64,000 nt of DNA, taken from Pseudoscleropodium purum (taxonomy: Eukaryota > Streptophyta > Bryopsida > Hypnales > Brachytheciaceae). Of the stretch, positions 47,636-60,868 are shown in pieces (position 1 is the stretch's first letter; the number at the start of each line of letters is the position of its first letter). The stretch is taken from NCBI GenBank assembly GCA_963969395.1, contig OZ017805.1, positions 8,556,001 through 8,620,000 of the forward strand. The letters run 5' to 3'. Below the pieces are notes generated by a model. That model saw nothing but the letters and a program-made list of their open reading frames with translations, had not been told where the DNA came from and searched no databases. Both the position numbers and the translations under genes were made by a program.

Positions 47636-50070
47636 ATTCCTTGCACATGCATCCCATTGGACGTCTATATTGAAGTCAATTTATACACATCATGTTCATT
47701 ACAACATTGGTCATCAAAACAAGCAATGACATTTGACTGCACTCTCCATTCTTTTCCTTCCTACCTCTATAGGGACACAAGGTTTCACTCCTAATGCATT
47801 GCCTTATGGTGATGTGGAGTCACTTTTGATCACAATAGGCTTTAAAAAAAAAGTAATTCCAACGACATGTCTTCATTGACGTCAACGGTGATGTCCAACG
47901 GTCAATACAAACTTTGCTACAAATGCAACAAGGACAATATTGGTTGTCATTGCATATCCTCCTACTCTGAAAGACTACAGGGCTCATTGTCGGCTTCACT
48001 AGTCTACTACAGCATTCAAGTACATTGACACAACTCTTTTTCATACACCAACCTCAAAGGTTTTGCTTGTCTCATTTGACATCAAACTTGACACATCACA
48101 TTCAAAATGATGTCTCTATAAATACAATGCGAGGTCGGTGTGTCAACATTGATGTCTTCGAAAATAGAATGTAATGTCCATAGACATCATATTGTAGAAA
48201 AAAAGCAACATAAGGCCTAGTAGAGGTGAAGGACGAGCTCACCTTCATGATTGCTTGTGTGACCTTTCCTACCCATCTATGTTGCCTTGCGTTCAACTAC
48301 CTCTTTGTCCATGGAATTTGATTCCACAATCAGAACTCTCTTCTTCCTTAGTCGTAGAGAAGACTAACGGGCCTTCTTTTTCTCAATTTGGAACTGCCAT
48401 ATGTCTTCGCATTTCTTCAATTGGCGCTTTTCCTTGGCGCCTATTCTCTTCCTTTGCAATGAAGGCCCTCCCTCCTTGAATGCTTCATTCCATCGGCATA
48501 GCCTTTGTCCACTACAGTTTTGCAAGGCCCCGCCATGGTCGACTCCGCAGCAACTCTTTATTGCACAAAAATTTCACCATCCTTGCCGTTTCCCTATACA
48601 TTGGTGGGCAAACATTTGGCAACATCAAGTAGTTTAGTGTCACATTGGTGAACGTAAGCTCAAGCACCAAAGGGTCGTCATTGTAGCACTTCAATTCTAC
48701 AGCTTCAACAATAATTTCAAATTTCGAATGTAGGGAATTACAAGTTCAACAACAATTTCAAATCACGAATGCAAGGAATTGAAGAAACAATGAAAATTGA
48801 GCAAAGCGTGGAGAAGGGGAAGTATGGCTTTGGACCAACCTGACAAAGGATGTCCCAAAAATCAATACAACAAAGGGCAATACTTTGGGGAGAGAACACA
48901 TCCAACAAAACGTGCTTGAAAAAAATTGCGGCAAGGCTAGAATTTCAACTTCTAGAGAAAAGATGCCTATGCCCACGTAAGCCCCCTTGGACCATGGGAT
49001 AGGCCTAGACAACGAGGGTTTCCTTAGTTACAGCCGTGATACATTGGCTAAGCTAGTACCTTGTGGATAGGCCATAGGGCATTTGTAATATTAGAATTTC
49101 AAAATAAGACAATGACGATATGGTCAAAAAAAATTTACACTCTCTACATCAAGATTCAGGCCCTTGACATGCATAGGCAAGTTTTGGCACTTTTGGGCTA
49201 CCCTTGGTTGTCACTTTGGGCTACCCTTGCAAATGAGATTTTTGGCAATGGGGAATACTTTGTGAACCGCTCTTGTCCTCCATGCTTTCATTTTGCACTC
49301 CAATCTTGCGAACTATGATACAAGAGTCGTGAGTGATGTGGCCACCTTTGACTCTATAACGTGGGTAGTCAAAGGTGTTGGCATTTTGTTGGCAAAACAT
49401 ACAATGCTACTGTGCCTAAGCAATCTTGATGATGTAGCCATATCGGAATGTTGTAGAGACGAAGTGCCCATTTGAGATTGTTGTATGCAAAGTAGGGTTT
49501 CGTCGTCCAGTCTTGCAAGCACTGTGCTTCTTGTACAACTCGATTCACATAGGACAAAAGATAGACACATGGGAAATGCTAATTTAAAGGGCAATGAAGC
49601 AATCATGATACAAGAAACTAGTCTATACATGTCTGACATACCGTCCAACTCAACATGTAGATGTTTTTGACAAACCCCGGTAGGGACACTTCTCAGTTCT
49701 CTTATAGTCACTTGTATCCAGGACCAATATAATACTTCTATCCAAAAACTCTTTGTATCCCAAAGTTTGAGCTCTACAAAGGTGGCCTGTTCTTTCCATC
49801 TCCCTTGAAATAAACAATCATAGGTCAAATTGCATTCATCTACTTCCTAAGTTCTTGGTCCAATTTAAGTTTTGCAATTGGCAATTATGAAGTCTGATAT
49901 GCCATAATTGTCATTTTCATCTCTTCGATGTCCATTGAGACATCCACATAGAAATACTTGTCTCCCATACTTGCAATGTGAAAGCTTAAATTTCCTTATT
50001 ATTGCACTTGAGTGACAAGAGGATTGCTAAGGCAAGCAAGGCTATCATCAGAAACCTTGGATTATCATTA
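47636..50070. other. Interior of the presumed CACTA element, no recognised gene
   Basis: It contains scattered GATGTC/GACATC words (for example 47885-47895, 48071, 48150, 48180). An open minus-strand frame of 171 codons (49313-49828) has no motif I recognise and starts on TTG. It may be accidental. Confidence 0.4.
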
Positions 50071-53000
50071 TGGTCGGTTGTTCTAACAGAGGTGCAACCA
50101 TTCCACTTACTGATGACGGTCAAGTACTGCGTCACATACTTCTTAGGAACTTAATTCTACACACTAAGCTCCAAGTAGCAATAGAGAAGGGTGTCCAGGC
50201 ATACTAGTGTCCTTGTCGAGATTGCAAGGGGGGACATCGAAAAAATATTCAAGTCATTTGGTAACACCATGCTGTGGTGGGTCGAGATCCCTTTTTGAAG
50301 AAGTCGCTACTAAGAAGGGCCCCTCCAAAGGGGTATCCGCCTTGTGGAATGTGGGTGGAAGACATTGCCTATAACGACGATGTTGTTGAAGATGTCCCAT
50401 AGGGAACGTTGTCGACATAGGGAACAATTTTGACCCGATTGACTGAGAAGAGATTGCTACTAAAGATGGCGACATTCAAAGTGTATCTCGTCTGGATGAG
50501 TTCCACGATGTGCAACGTCAAGTCATGGATGCCTTACATTGAGCTGACAAATTGCATGAAGAGGCGGAGAATGCAGGGGACTCTAGAGACCAAGACGATA
50601 GTGACACCGACAATGCAAATGGATTACAAGATGTTTATATTGAAGCAACAAAGACGATGTACCTAGGTTTGAGAATTAGCGTTGTCTCCACAACCATCAT
50701 CATCATGAACATGTACACTATCTTTTGTGTCAATAATAAGTTCATCGATGAGATACTCCGCTTTTTATCTTTGGATTTGTTACCCATGGGTAACAAGTTT
50801 CCTGGTACACATCACACTACAAAATAGAGCATCAAACAATTGGGTTTGCACTACAACAACATCCATGCTTGCCCAAATTTATGTATCCTTTACAAAGAGG
50901 AGTATATAAAGTTTCAAAGGTGTCCATTATGTAGCAAATTACAGTGGGTTCATAGTACCAACAGTGTTCCATCAAAGGTAATTCACCACTTTCCCCTAAT
51001 TCCCAGATTGAAGAGGCTCTAGAGGTCAGCCGGAATTGCAAGTATGTTGACACGGTACACCAAACATATCAACACAAATGGGGGCATGCATTCCATTGTT
51101 GACTATCTTGCTTGGAAGTACATCGGCAATGATGTCACACTTGGCAACTTTGGCTTTGAAATGCGGAATATGTGTCTTGCACTAGCTTTGGATGGCATGA
51201 ATCCCTTCAAGCTTAGCGACACTAATTGGTCTATATGACCTGTGTTGATTTTGATCTACAACTTTGAGCCATGGTTGGTTAACAAGAAGTTCTTCATTTC
51301 TTTGTGTATATTAATTTTAGGCAAACATTTGCCCTCTTCTTCAAACATTAACGTCTTCATACATCTATTAATGAAGGAGCTCCAGGAGTTGTGGTGTGGT
51401 GTTGCAGCACTTGATTTCTCTCAACCTGAAGGAAATCAAAGTTTCACATTACGGGCCTTACTCATGTAGACCATTTTTTATTTTCCCACATATGGCCTCA
51501 TCTCTGGTCTTTGCTATAAGAGTTACAAGGGTTGTCCTTATTGCGGTCTAGACATGAATGCAAGAATGGCCCAAACCCGGGACGTTCTTTATAATAGGAT
51601 CATAAGAGGTTCAAATATTGTATACAAGGAAATTTGTTGTTACCTAGCAAGGAACCACCCATACCATCAAAACAAAAGATTCAATGGCTCGTTAGAAAAC
51701 CGTAGTAGGCCAAGATTACAAAAAGTGCAAGACATCATCCACTCAACTACTTGGTGATAGTTATACTTGGACTTGGGTAGTAGAGAGAATGGACCAGATA
51801 ACCTAGTTCATGTTACAGGCGTTAAATGACAATGCTTTGTACGACCTTGAATACTAGCAAGTGAAGTATCCCTAAACATGTCGAATTAGACTTCTTCAGT
51901 AGATATGGAGTTCTTGTAGTTAGTGGAATGGACACATTGCACATTGTAATTTGTAATGTTGTCACGTGTCTTGTTTCTTTTGACATTGTCTATGACATCG
52001 GATCATACAAATAGATGTCTACGATGGTGGTAGACATCTGTAGGGAAGTCCAAAGATTGAAACTACAGTCATTGTGTCACAGAACATGACACTAGTATCA
52101 GTACTTCTACCAGCAAACCTAAATTGATCTGAGTTCATTGTCAAGTTGGGAATGTGTATTTATGGTCTGTGCTTGTGTCAAGTGCAGCACTTGTTGGAAA
52201 GACACGTTCTAGACATAATGCATTGCAAGAATAATTTGTATGAAAACATCTTGAAAACTCTCATGGGTGTGAATGATAGTCTTGAAAGTCTAGTGGACAT
52301 ACATTAGCTTGGAATAAAGAAAGAGATTTGGCTACAACCTTTAAGATGATAGTAGGATGAGTACTATATGCCACATGCTCCCTTTGTTCTCAATCCAAAT
52401 GAACCCAAGGAATTCATTGCAATTGTTTCAGATATTTGAACACCTACAAACTATGTGGGAAGCATTTACAAGCATTTAGTGCATGGAAACCTCTAGTATA
52501 TGAAAATCCACAATTATCATGTACTCATGTAGTAGGTAAAATCACACACTATTCTAATCTTGCATTTTTTTGGACATGTTTGAGCATTAAGCACTATGCT
52601 AGAACAATGACATCCATTGCAATGTTTTAGAAGACACAATTCTCCCCTGGGTGACGTGAAGAACATTGTCATAGAGGACTAAGTACGTCAAAATCAATGT
52701 CCACTATTTTGTTTCTTGTGATAGTATGATTGTCCTGTGTCTATACTAACATCCATTTGAACACATGTCTCTTAAGGCAAGTAGGCAATGCATGCATTCA
52801 CTGATTTATTTCAAATGAGATGGTAAGCATTAATGAGCCAGTCTCATGTTTACTATTTTGTAGATTCTTCTTGTTGCAATTCAAAACATATTGGACAAAA
52901 ATGTGTGCTTAGCTATAATTAAAATGAGGAAAGTATTTTAGAAGCTATGTGCAAAAGAAGTACAACAGGTAAATGAAGCAAACTTAATGCGGGATGTGGT

Positions 53001-53199
53001 CATGGCATAATGTGTGATGAAGAAAGAATTTCCCACAACATTCTTGAACATCATGATTCATTTGCTTGTGCATTTGGTATAATAACTATTCAAATTTGGT
53101 CTAGTGCATTACCAATGGATGTATCCAATCGAGCACTACATGAAGACACTAAAGGACTATATAAAAACATTTGCCCATCCAAAAGGGAGTATTGTTGAA
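50070..53199 (+). pseudogene. CACTA transposase (TNP2 type), N-terminal and central part, decayed
   Basis: Recognisable TNP2 (Transposase_21-type) blocks in order are CPCRDCKGG near 50215, LLPMGNKFPG...LGLHYNNIHACPN.CILY, CPLCSKLQW and IPRLKRL, then LALDGMNPFKLSDTNWSI*PVLILIYNFEPW, ELQELWCGVAALDF, YKGCPYCGLD, and near the end GLVHYQWMYPIEHYMKTLKDYI followed by HPKGSIVE. From about 50552 to 51757 one frame holds, broken only by stops. One stop replaces the Trp of SIWPV. After about 51.8 kb decay is heavier and the end block is in another frame. The hAT element enters right after SIVE. TNP2 would bind and cut the element ends in the nucleus. Confidence 0.88.
53192..53199. other. Target-site duplication TTGTTGAA, left copy, of the hAT element
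   Basis: TTGTTGAA is repeated exactly at 62842-62849. Joining the flanks with one copy restores the TNP2 protein as KGSIVEGY, the conserved order of that family, so the edges are secure. Confidence 0.95.
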
Positions 53200-53214
53200 T
53201 AGGGTTGATGAATC

Positions 53215-53340
53215 TCTACGTCCGCCCCAAAATAGCGTCCGTTTTCCGGACGTCCGGACGCTAGCGGACGCAGTGTCCCCCCCGCCGTTGGAAGGCGGAC
53301 GAGCGGGGCGGATGGGCAGGGCGGATAGACGGGGCGGCTT
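53215..53340. promoter_or_regulatory. Left subterminal GTCCGCC/GGCGGAC array of the hAT element
   Basis: There are many copies of GTCCG/CGGAC and GGCGGA words in both orientations, beginning 15 bp from the element end. The first 100 bp match the left ends of the derivatives at 11228 and 27133. Subterminal arrays of this kind are bound by the transposase in Ac and related hAT elements. Binding here is inferred. Confidence 0.7.
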
Positions 53341-53852
53341 AGAAAACCCGTTTTGGGTTTTTTGTTTTGATTGTTTTCACCAATGAGAGATTGAAAGTGA
53401 AGTCATTTTGATTTTGATTTTTCTTATATTGCAATTGCGATTCAATAGAGTTGTATATCACTATTTATGTAAAAGCTAAAATATGAAATATATTTTTAAT
53501 TTTTTTTGTTGAATTTCATTTTGATTTAGAAACAAAATCACTTTAAAATCCAGCGAGATGTATATCATCAATAAACAAACAATTTTATAATAAAATGATT
53601 GAAGAAACCATTGTCATTTGTCAACATGAGCTCCATATATCATGAGCAACTAAACAATCAAACATCTAAATTCACATCTCCACAATTCCTATGGACGCCA
53701 ATCCACATCTCCTCTAACCTCAGCCCCACTACTCTCTCCTGTAACTCTCCGTTCAAAATCTTCATTATTGGAGTCATCTTCATTGTTGGAATCAAGTATC
53801 GTTGTCTCCTTCAAGTCTTCTCTCGAAGTAGATTTACTCCCTTCTTTCGAAT

Positions 53853-56800
53853 TTAATTTTTTTTTTTTACTTTGACAGAACGATTAAAGGCTTTTTGAAT
53901 AGGAACCTTTCTTTTCTTTCTATTTGACAAAGTAGCAACATTTTCATCAAGAGGGGTCATATTCTTCACTGGAGAGATAGCAAAAGGTTGCATTTCTCTT
54001 TTCGCTTTCACGTTACTCGATTCTTGAACCATCAATCTCGATGTAGGGTCGACATGTCCATGAACGGTTATCTCCACTTTGGCTTTCTTTTGAAGTAATA
54101 GAGTGCCGTTTGTTGATTTGATGGGTTCTTGCGCCATTCCTTTTCCTAAAATACAAGCACGCAAAGATGCCAATGGCATCCGATCACTACCCGTATCACT
54201 TAGGCTTGTAGGTGATGACGCTACTTTCCATAGATTACCGCCTGTAGAAATTTCTTTGGAAATGTTCATTAGGCGTTTTCCATATCCAAAGCTCTGAGAA
54301 TCATTCAATCGTGTGCTAATAGACTTCAACGGTATTGGTAGAAGAGCACTAGATCTCGGTACTTCAAAAATTGACTTCATTGGCTCCTTTCCTTTATCAC
54401 TCTTCACAATTGCCGAATTTGTGACTGCCATCCCAAGTGAATCATTATTTTTTTGTACCGCAATATTTGGTTCCCCCTCATCACCACTATTGTTGCCCAC
54501 ATCTTTTGGAACGTCCACCTCCATGACCGCATCTTCTCTTTTGTCGTTTCCTTGCACTACATTTAATGCTACAGATGGAGATTGAGAAATTAAAACTTTT
54601 TCATTTCTTCCATCATCACCAATAGCATTCTCATTGATTTTCACCTCTTTGGCAATAGCGTTTGCCTTTTCCGATAGAATGTTTTCGCTATTCAAGAATC
54701 CCATTCCATTGCAATATGCAGTTAAAGAAGGTAAATTCTTCTGTACCTCTACATTGTCCTCGTCTTCACAAAAGGTATATGCATCGTTTGCATTGTCGGG
54801 AACGACATCCTTGCGGTTTAGATGATAATCATGCGTATCATTCACCAAATTGGGAAAGTCTTGCATAACGTCTTCATCTCCCCACGCTGTCGCACGATTG
54901 AAGTCATCCCCGCCATCTACAGATGAAAGGGCTCTTTCCAAATCCTTGTCATCATCGTCTTCTAATGTCGGCCTATTTGAATCATCTGATTCCATCGGAT
55001 CCACATTATCATTATACCATTTTTTTTCATCTTTTTCCTTCGATGCGTTTAATACTTTGGAATTGGTATACACGTACACCAAATCCGCTGCTCTCTTCGG
55101 CTTCAATTTATTTCGAAATTTGTTGTGAACAAAAGAATAGTTGCTCCAATTCCGTTCACATGAAGATGCTGACACCGGTTGAGCCAATATCCTCTTCGCT
55201 AATGGAGCTATAAACTTGCTACATGCACTTTCAAAATACCACCAAGCATGCACGGACAACATTTGTTCTCCCGGATTCAACATATTGTGGAATGGAGGTT
55301 CCTTGTGTCGAAAAGCTACAAATTCCTTCACCACTGCTGCATATTCATCCGGTTTACATATTCTCTCCAAAACTTTTTTACATCTTGACATTGCATCTGC
55401 GTCATCCGCTAACTCTTTGTCATGAAGAAGATATGGATTCAAAAGAGCTGCGGCTGATTGGAGATCGTTGTCCACCATTCTTCTTCGGGCATAAAAAGAT
55501 TGTACCAATGAAATTGCAAGTTCTTCTAGCAAACAAAATGGTGGACTTTGTAATCCGTTCACGTGCTTCTCTAACTTCTTCATGATATGCAACACCTTCC
55601 CCATGCATGGTGATTTTGAATCCAAATAGCGGAATGCACATATGATTGGTTCAACCATCTCCACATAATTGATGGACCGATTCCAAAAATGGTCATCAAG
55701 AACAATTTTCTTCACCGCTAAGGCCAAGTCTTTTGGTTGGACTTTGGCTCCACGTTTCTTCTTGAGAGTATGTACATACTCAACCCATTGCGGATCTACC
55801 ACTGTTTGTTCCAATGCTCCTCTCAATTTTGTCAAACGCTCCATCATGATAAATTTAGAGGCGAACCTTGTATCCCTAGGCATCAAGAGACCAAGATTTG
55901 GCGAATACTTTCGCAATAGAACTAGCGGCATATGTCTCTTCATGATAAATTTAGCTACAAGAACTTTTTTATCCAATTTGGAAGCAATCCATTTCTGTAC
56001 AGCCCAATCCTTCAACAACAAATTCAATGCATGTACCACGCACCCTTGGTAAAAAATATGAGGATATTTTGCAGATATTACATCCCATACGGACGGATTC
56101 AGGAGAGCATTATCCGTAGTTATTAACACGACGTTCTTGGACCCCACTTGTTCAATGAACTTTTCCAACACAGCTGCCAAGTATTCCGCATTTTTTTCAC
56201 AACCACTTGTATCCACAGATCCAAGAAATTTTTCACCTACAGATGATACAAGCATGGCATTGATGAGAGGTCGATTAGTCACGGAGCTCCATCCATCAAT
56301 GGACAATGTTGCTCCAAATTTTCAAATGCTATCTTCGGTCCGTGCATTCAACTGTGTTTGAATGTTGGTCTTCGCCTCATTCAACAATTTGTACCAAAGG
56401 TCGTGGTATGAGGGAGGAATGTATGGCCTACCGAACGCAGCCGTTTTCTTCACTCCTTCTTTAAAAGTTGGATTTCGAGTCACGGAAAATGGTATGTTCG
56501 CCGAATAAAAAAAATTTGCCCACACTGAATGTAATTTGCGTCTATGACCTTCTTCAAACCCATTCACTAAGCTGCCTTGGCTCTAAGGCGTAGAACTTGA
56601 TGCCCTCGGGGTTTCACGTTCACCAGAAGCTTCCGTACTCAAAGTCATTTCAGTTGTTGCACATACCATTGATACCAATTCTTTGGACGCTGGACAAGAA
56701 TCTTCGTAGTCAGAATGTGACACAGCCTTTCCGGCCAAAAACTCTTGGACATCTGAAGGGCCAAGGTTGCCATCCACATTGTCCATTACAACGCGTTTTG

Positions 56801-57026
56801 GAAAAACTCCTTCGCAATGCCGAAATAAATCTCGAACTGCCATTGATAATCGTGGACAAAGGCTCACCCCTTTATCACGTACACTTCCAGGCCCAGAATA
56901 GCCTAAGTGGCTGAACATACGGCTGAGCTTCCTTAACATGCTCGCTTTGCAAAGCCTACATTTTACTTTACCACCCTCCTGCACATTAAACCAAGGAGAA
57001 AAATCCCCCGTCGGTTTGGCCATCAT
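53853..57026 (-). pseudogene. hAT transposase with BED-like zinc finger, two in-frame stops
   Basis: From ATG at 57026 the frame spans 1057 codons, broken only by TAG at codon 148 (56583-56585) and TGA at codon 235 (56322-56324), with no frameshift. An N-terminal zinc finger (C23, C26, H40; GGKVKCRLC...SRMFSHLGY) is BED-like. The DUF659/RNase-H-like core follows with SIDGWSS (D244) and LITTDNA (D305), the motif YPHIFYQGCVVHALNLLLKD, and the C-terminal hAT dimerisation region SASSCERNWS (E624) with KFRNKLKPKRAADLVYVY. A roughly 390-residue low-complexity tail ends in the basic NRKKRKVPIQKAFNRSVK, a likely nuclear signal. The tail is unusually long. The transposase would cut the element ends in the nucleus. 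Read-through or an undamaged copy elsewhere would be needed for activity. Confidence 0.93.
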
Positions 57027-57339
57027 ATTGAGAAGTGTATGTTTTACCTCAATTTCAAAAGAAACCAATAAAATGTTTTAAATTTGAAACCCACAACATG
57101 ACAATGTATACAATATCAATGAAATTAGTCACACAAAGCTTTGAAAATCAAAGCCCCCCCCGTTCACCGAACTATGCATTACCAAGCAAGAGATTCAATA
57201 AATTGAAGCTCATAGCCTTTGGAAATCTTAGCGTTCGATTTTTCGAGAGTGAATACCATGCTTCTCTTCTAACATTTATAGTCCCCTCCAGAAAATTAAA
57301 GGTTCATTTTTAGGGTTTCCAATCAAAAACAAGCAACAG

Positions 57340-57515
57340 CCCGGACGGGGCTGAAGCAGACGGGTCGGACGGGTTGGACAGGGCGGTCGGGCGGACAGGC
57401 CAGACAGGTCGGACGGGACTGTCCGCACTGTCCGCCTTCCGACGCTGTCCGCGCTTTGGACACACCGACCACCCCACTTAAACATTGACCGCCGCCGACG
57501 TCCGCCCAGCTGTCC
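57340..57515. promoter_or_regulatory. GC-rich GTCCGCC-type array upstream of the transposase
   Basis: Clustered CGGACGGG, GGGCGG and GTCCGC words lie about 315 bp upstream of the transposase ATG. They are of the same kind as the terminal arrays but far from either end. They could serve as transposase-bound regulatory sites. An old internal terminus is the alternative. Confidence 0.55.
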
Positions 57516-60290
57516 ATTGGAGCATCCTATGAGGCCGATATTACTCAAAAAGAACGGTAGCATTTCCAAAAAAAAACAGCCTAATAATCACTGCTAAATG
57601 AGGATCAATGTAATTGATTTATCATTTTAAAAAAAAAAATGTAAACCCTAAACCCTATACCCTAATTACCCTAAACCTTTTCTTTTCTCCCCTAAATTGT
57701 TTTACGAATGAGGGGAATGTGGTTAAGTTGAATATGTTTGGATTATTTACTCATATTATCCTTCTAAATAGGTTTTGAGAAGATCTGAAGATGGTGGGGA
57801 TTTTTTTAAAGTTCATTAGGAAATCAAATGTTTTGCAGAAATAATCAATTCCTTTTTCATCGTAAGCAAATGAAATTTTTTAAAAAGGCTCCAATACATA
57901 ATTAGAATAACAGTTTAATGGATTTCAACCTCATGATATTTAATGAAAGGTTGTGTTTTCTAATTAGAAGTGCATCACGATCTTCAAATGAACATCGAGT
58001 CTTTCATATTTTTTAATGAAATTTTGATTAGATTTGAAAACAAAGAAAAAGAATCAATGTTTTAACTTTCAAATCATATATGGCTATAATTTTCCTTAAA
58101 AACATAGAAAAATTCGTTACTTGAGTTGGTTGAGTAGAATACATTATACACTTATACATGTGCTATATTTATTTTGAAGGGTAATTCCAATATTCTTATT
58201 TCAGATGTTTTTAAATATTAATTTAAAAAAAAAGAGGGTTCATTGTTTAAAGATCTAAAAATTGACAAACATAATTTCTATTATAAATAGGAATTGAATT
58301 CGGAATTCAAATTTTGAAATGATTCAAATGAACAAGATATTGATTATAAAATATTTCTTCATTTGAGTTTTCAAAATGAATTCACGAAACAATTGCAAAC
58401 TTTTGAACTTAGGTATATGGTATTGTTTTTGGTTTGTACTTTGTAGAGTATAATACTTCAATTTTAATCCTAAATAAATGAAAAAATTCCACATGAATGA
58501 AATGTTTCTATGTATTGCACAAAGATTTCTACCAATTACTATGATAATTAAATACATTGTTACATTTCATAAAATATTCTACATAGAAAGAAAAAATCAT
58601 TTTAGTTTTCAATCATGATAAACGATGTCTTCTATTCTTTCTGTTATATGTTTATTTTGTATAACGTGTACATTGTACAATCTTTGAGAGTAGGGTAGTT
58701 CATTTTTGACTCTCATTGAAATAGAAAATATATTTGTGTTTGGATTTTGAAATCATTATGTATTCTACGGTCTTGCAAGAATGCATCTTGTTCCTTCCTT
58801 TGAATCCTTTTGATATTTTTTTTTTTCCTTTGCTTTCTCGTAGGGCTCTTGTTCTCTTGTTCTCTTGTTCTCTTCATTTGACCAGCCTATTTGGCTTGGC
58901 TCTTAGTTTTTGTTTTTTTTAATGCAATGGTTTATGCATATGTTATAAAAAATATATATTATTTATTTAAAATGAATATATTGATGAACAAACGCATAAA
59001 GGCATTGAATGCTTTCACATTTAAAGTTATAAATCTATCATAAATCACTCTTGCAAATTTGAATGATTCAATCGAAAATTTGAAAATGTAATTACAAGAG
59101 CTTTCAATTCAATCAATTGCATAAATCATAAATGTTGAAATGCAACTCGTATGAGTTTAGCATCTATGAAGATTAATTCATGCCATCCACATGCAATTTT
59201 CCAAATTAATAAAATGCAATTGAGTACTTCAATTTCTTTCCCTCCAATTCTCCAAGTAACATTCACTTCATATCTTTCTCTATTTGTTTATTTAATTTTT
59301 GGGAACAAATGGAGAAACCATCTTTGTCTATATTTGCACATGCACTCTTATTTGATTGATGAAGAATAGATCTATGAAATATATAATCATTGATTTGTTC
59401 ATGTTGATTTGTCTAATATATTTTATATATGTATATATATTTATATATATATATATCATTAAAGGAGTATGGAAGACAAGATTGACAGATTGTGTTTCAA
59501 TGTTGTTGATTTTGAAATGATTTAGTACTATATCATTCATAAGAATATTATAATAGTGTTATGTTATAATATTCCTAAAACAATTGCAACAAATATTAAA
59601 ATACATGCTAAGTTAGGTTTGTTAGCCTACCAATTGTTCATTAATAGACATAATTGAATAGCCCCCTTAAATGAAACACTCAATATCTAATATCTTACAA
59701 TCCAAATGGTGGATTTGTCTAAAATTTTTTCCACATCTTTTCCAACTAATTTACTATAAGATCCTATGGTTACATATGCCCAAAAGTATTTTTCTTCCAA
59801 GACTTGGTATTTGCACTACTACTGGCAGTTTTAAAGTGTTTTTAGTGAAAAGAACTTTAGGGGCTAAACATCTACACCCTTAGATTTTGGAAAAAGAATA
59901 ATTTGCTTCATTGGGATAACTATAAGTCCATGCTTTTTTTCGATAGCCAAAACACACTTGCAGGGACTTGGACATTTAGCGGTTTACTAAGTGATTAGAC
60001 GTCAACTAATTCAATTTAATAGTAGAATTTTTATTCAACTACCTTCTTACAATTGCTTTATACACAATGCAACGTGAATATTTGGGTACATATATTAAAC
60101 GTCGCAATCCTTTCGTGAATTTTTGCACATTTTAGCTCATATCTTTGTACAAAAATATCATTTATCAAGAATTCATAAATTAGGTCATAAAGGAAGGCTA
60201 CCTTTTTTAATTTCAAATTTTACATTGAATGAATGAAAAGTTAGTTGAACTATACAGTGCCATGAAGACCTCTGTTTATCGTGCAAAATA
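57516..60290. other. AT-rich spacer between the two genes of the hAT element
   Basis: It has no long frames. It contains the telomere-like run at 57645-57681 and a TA-rich tract at 59425-59457. The 5' leaders or introns of either gene might lie here, but I cannot identify splice sites with confidence. Confidence 0.5.
57645..57681. repeat. Short interstitial telomere-like run (CCCTAAA type)
   Basis: The plus strand reads AAACCCTAAACCCTATACC followed by CTAATTACCCTAAACC: about four to five degenerate units of the plant telomere repeat. It lies upstream of the transposase (minus strand). Short telo-box motifs (AAACCCTAA) are known regulatory elements of plant promoters. Confidence 0.75.
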
Positions 60291-60292
60291 TG

Positions 60293-60315
60293 GGTTTAGG
60301 GTTGCTTTAGGGTGA
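60293..60315 (+). promoter_or_regulatory. Telo-box-like motif upstream of the kinase-like gene
   Basis: GGGTTTAGGGTTGCTTTAGGG contains TTTAGGGTT, the inverse of AAACCCTAA. A further TTTTTAGGGTTT occurs at 57306-57317, on the other side of the spacer near the transposase. Confidence 0.45.
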
Positions 60316-60317
60316 AA

Positions 60318-60670
60318 CCGCCCGGTCCGCCCTCGTACCCGTCCGCCCCATCCGTCGAGACCCTCGTCCGGCCCGACACCTGTCCGCTGTCCGCCTTGTC
60401 CGCCCCGTCCGCCCTGTCCGCCCCGTCCGCCCTGATACCTGTCCGCCGTCCACCCTGTCCGTCCGATCCGGCGTCCACCTCGTCCGCCCCGATACCCGTC
60501 CGCCCCGTTACGACCGATGCGTCCACCCCCCGGATCGTCCGATTGGGCGGACGCCAGATTTGTCTGCGCGTGGCTGTCCAATCGGGCGGACGGGGCTCTA
60601 GGGTTTCGGGGAGGCGGACGGCCAATCCGTCCGCCACCCCCGGCCCGTCCGATGGGGCGGACGGGCCGTC
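60318..60670. promoter_or_regulatory. GTCCGCC array upstream of the kinase-like gene
   Basis: This is a dense series of GTCCGCC/CCGTCCGCC words in the forward orientation (60320-60500), then mixed orientations to 60670, ending about 200 bp before the kinase ATG. It is of the same kind as the terminal arrays of this hAT family. The frames running through it are composition artefacts. Confidence 0.6.
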
Positions 60671-60868
60671 CGCATTGTCACTTTTGCTTTGCCCCTTGTG
60701 AATGCAAGGTGGAGCGGAGAGCTTGGTGGTTCATCCTCCATTGGCTCCTTTCCGAGGCAAGGCAAGAGTGGTTTATTGGGGCCCCCTTGTTGCCAATTTT
60801 TTGGACACTTGCGCGTGAATTCAATTTCAAATTAAAAAATTTAATCTATATCAATTTCATTTGTCACG

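Noticed and set aside
49313..49828. 171-codon minus-strand open frame as a gene
   Set aside because: It starts on TTG with no motif or homology recognised, and it is antisense within a transposon interior. It is not strong enough to call.
50810..50826. CACTACAAAATAGAG, a CACTA-like terminus
   Set aside because: It lies inside the TNP2 coding frame (THHTTK*SIKQLGL), where the protein aligns on both sides, so it is coincidental.
59400..59460. TA repeat as a possible replication origin or promoter
   Set aside because: It is simple AT-rich microsatellite sequence with no associated motif.
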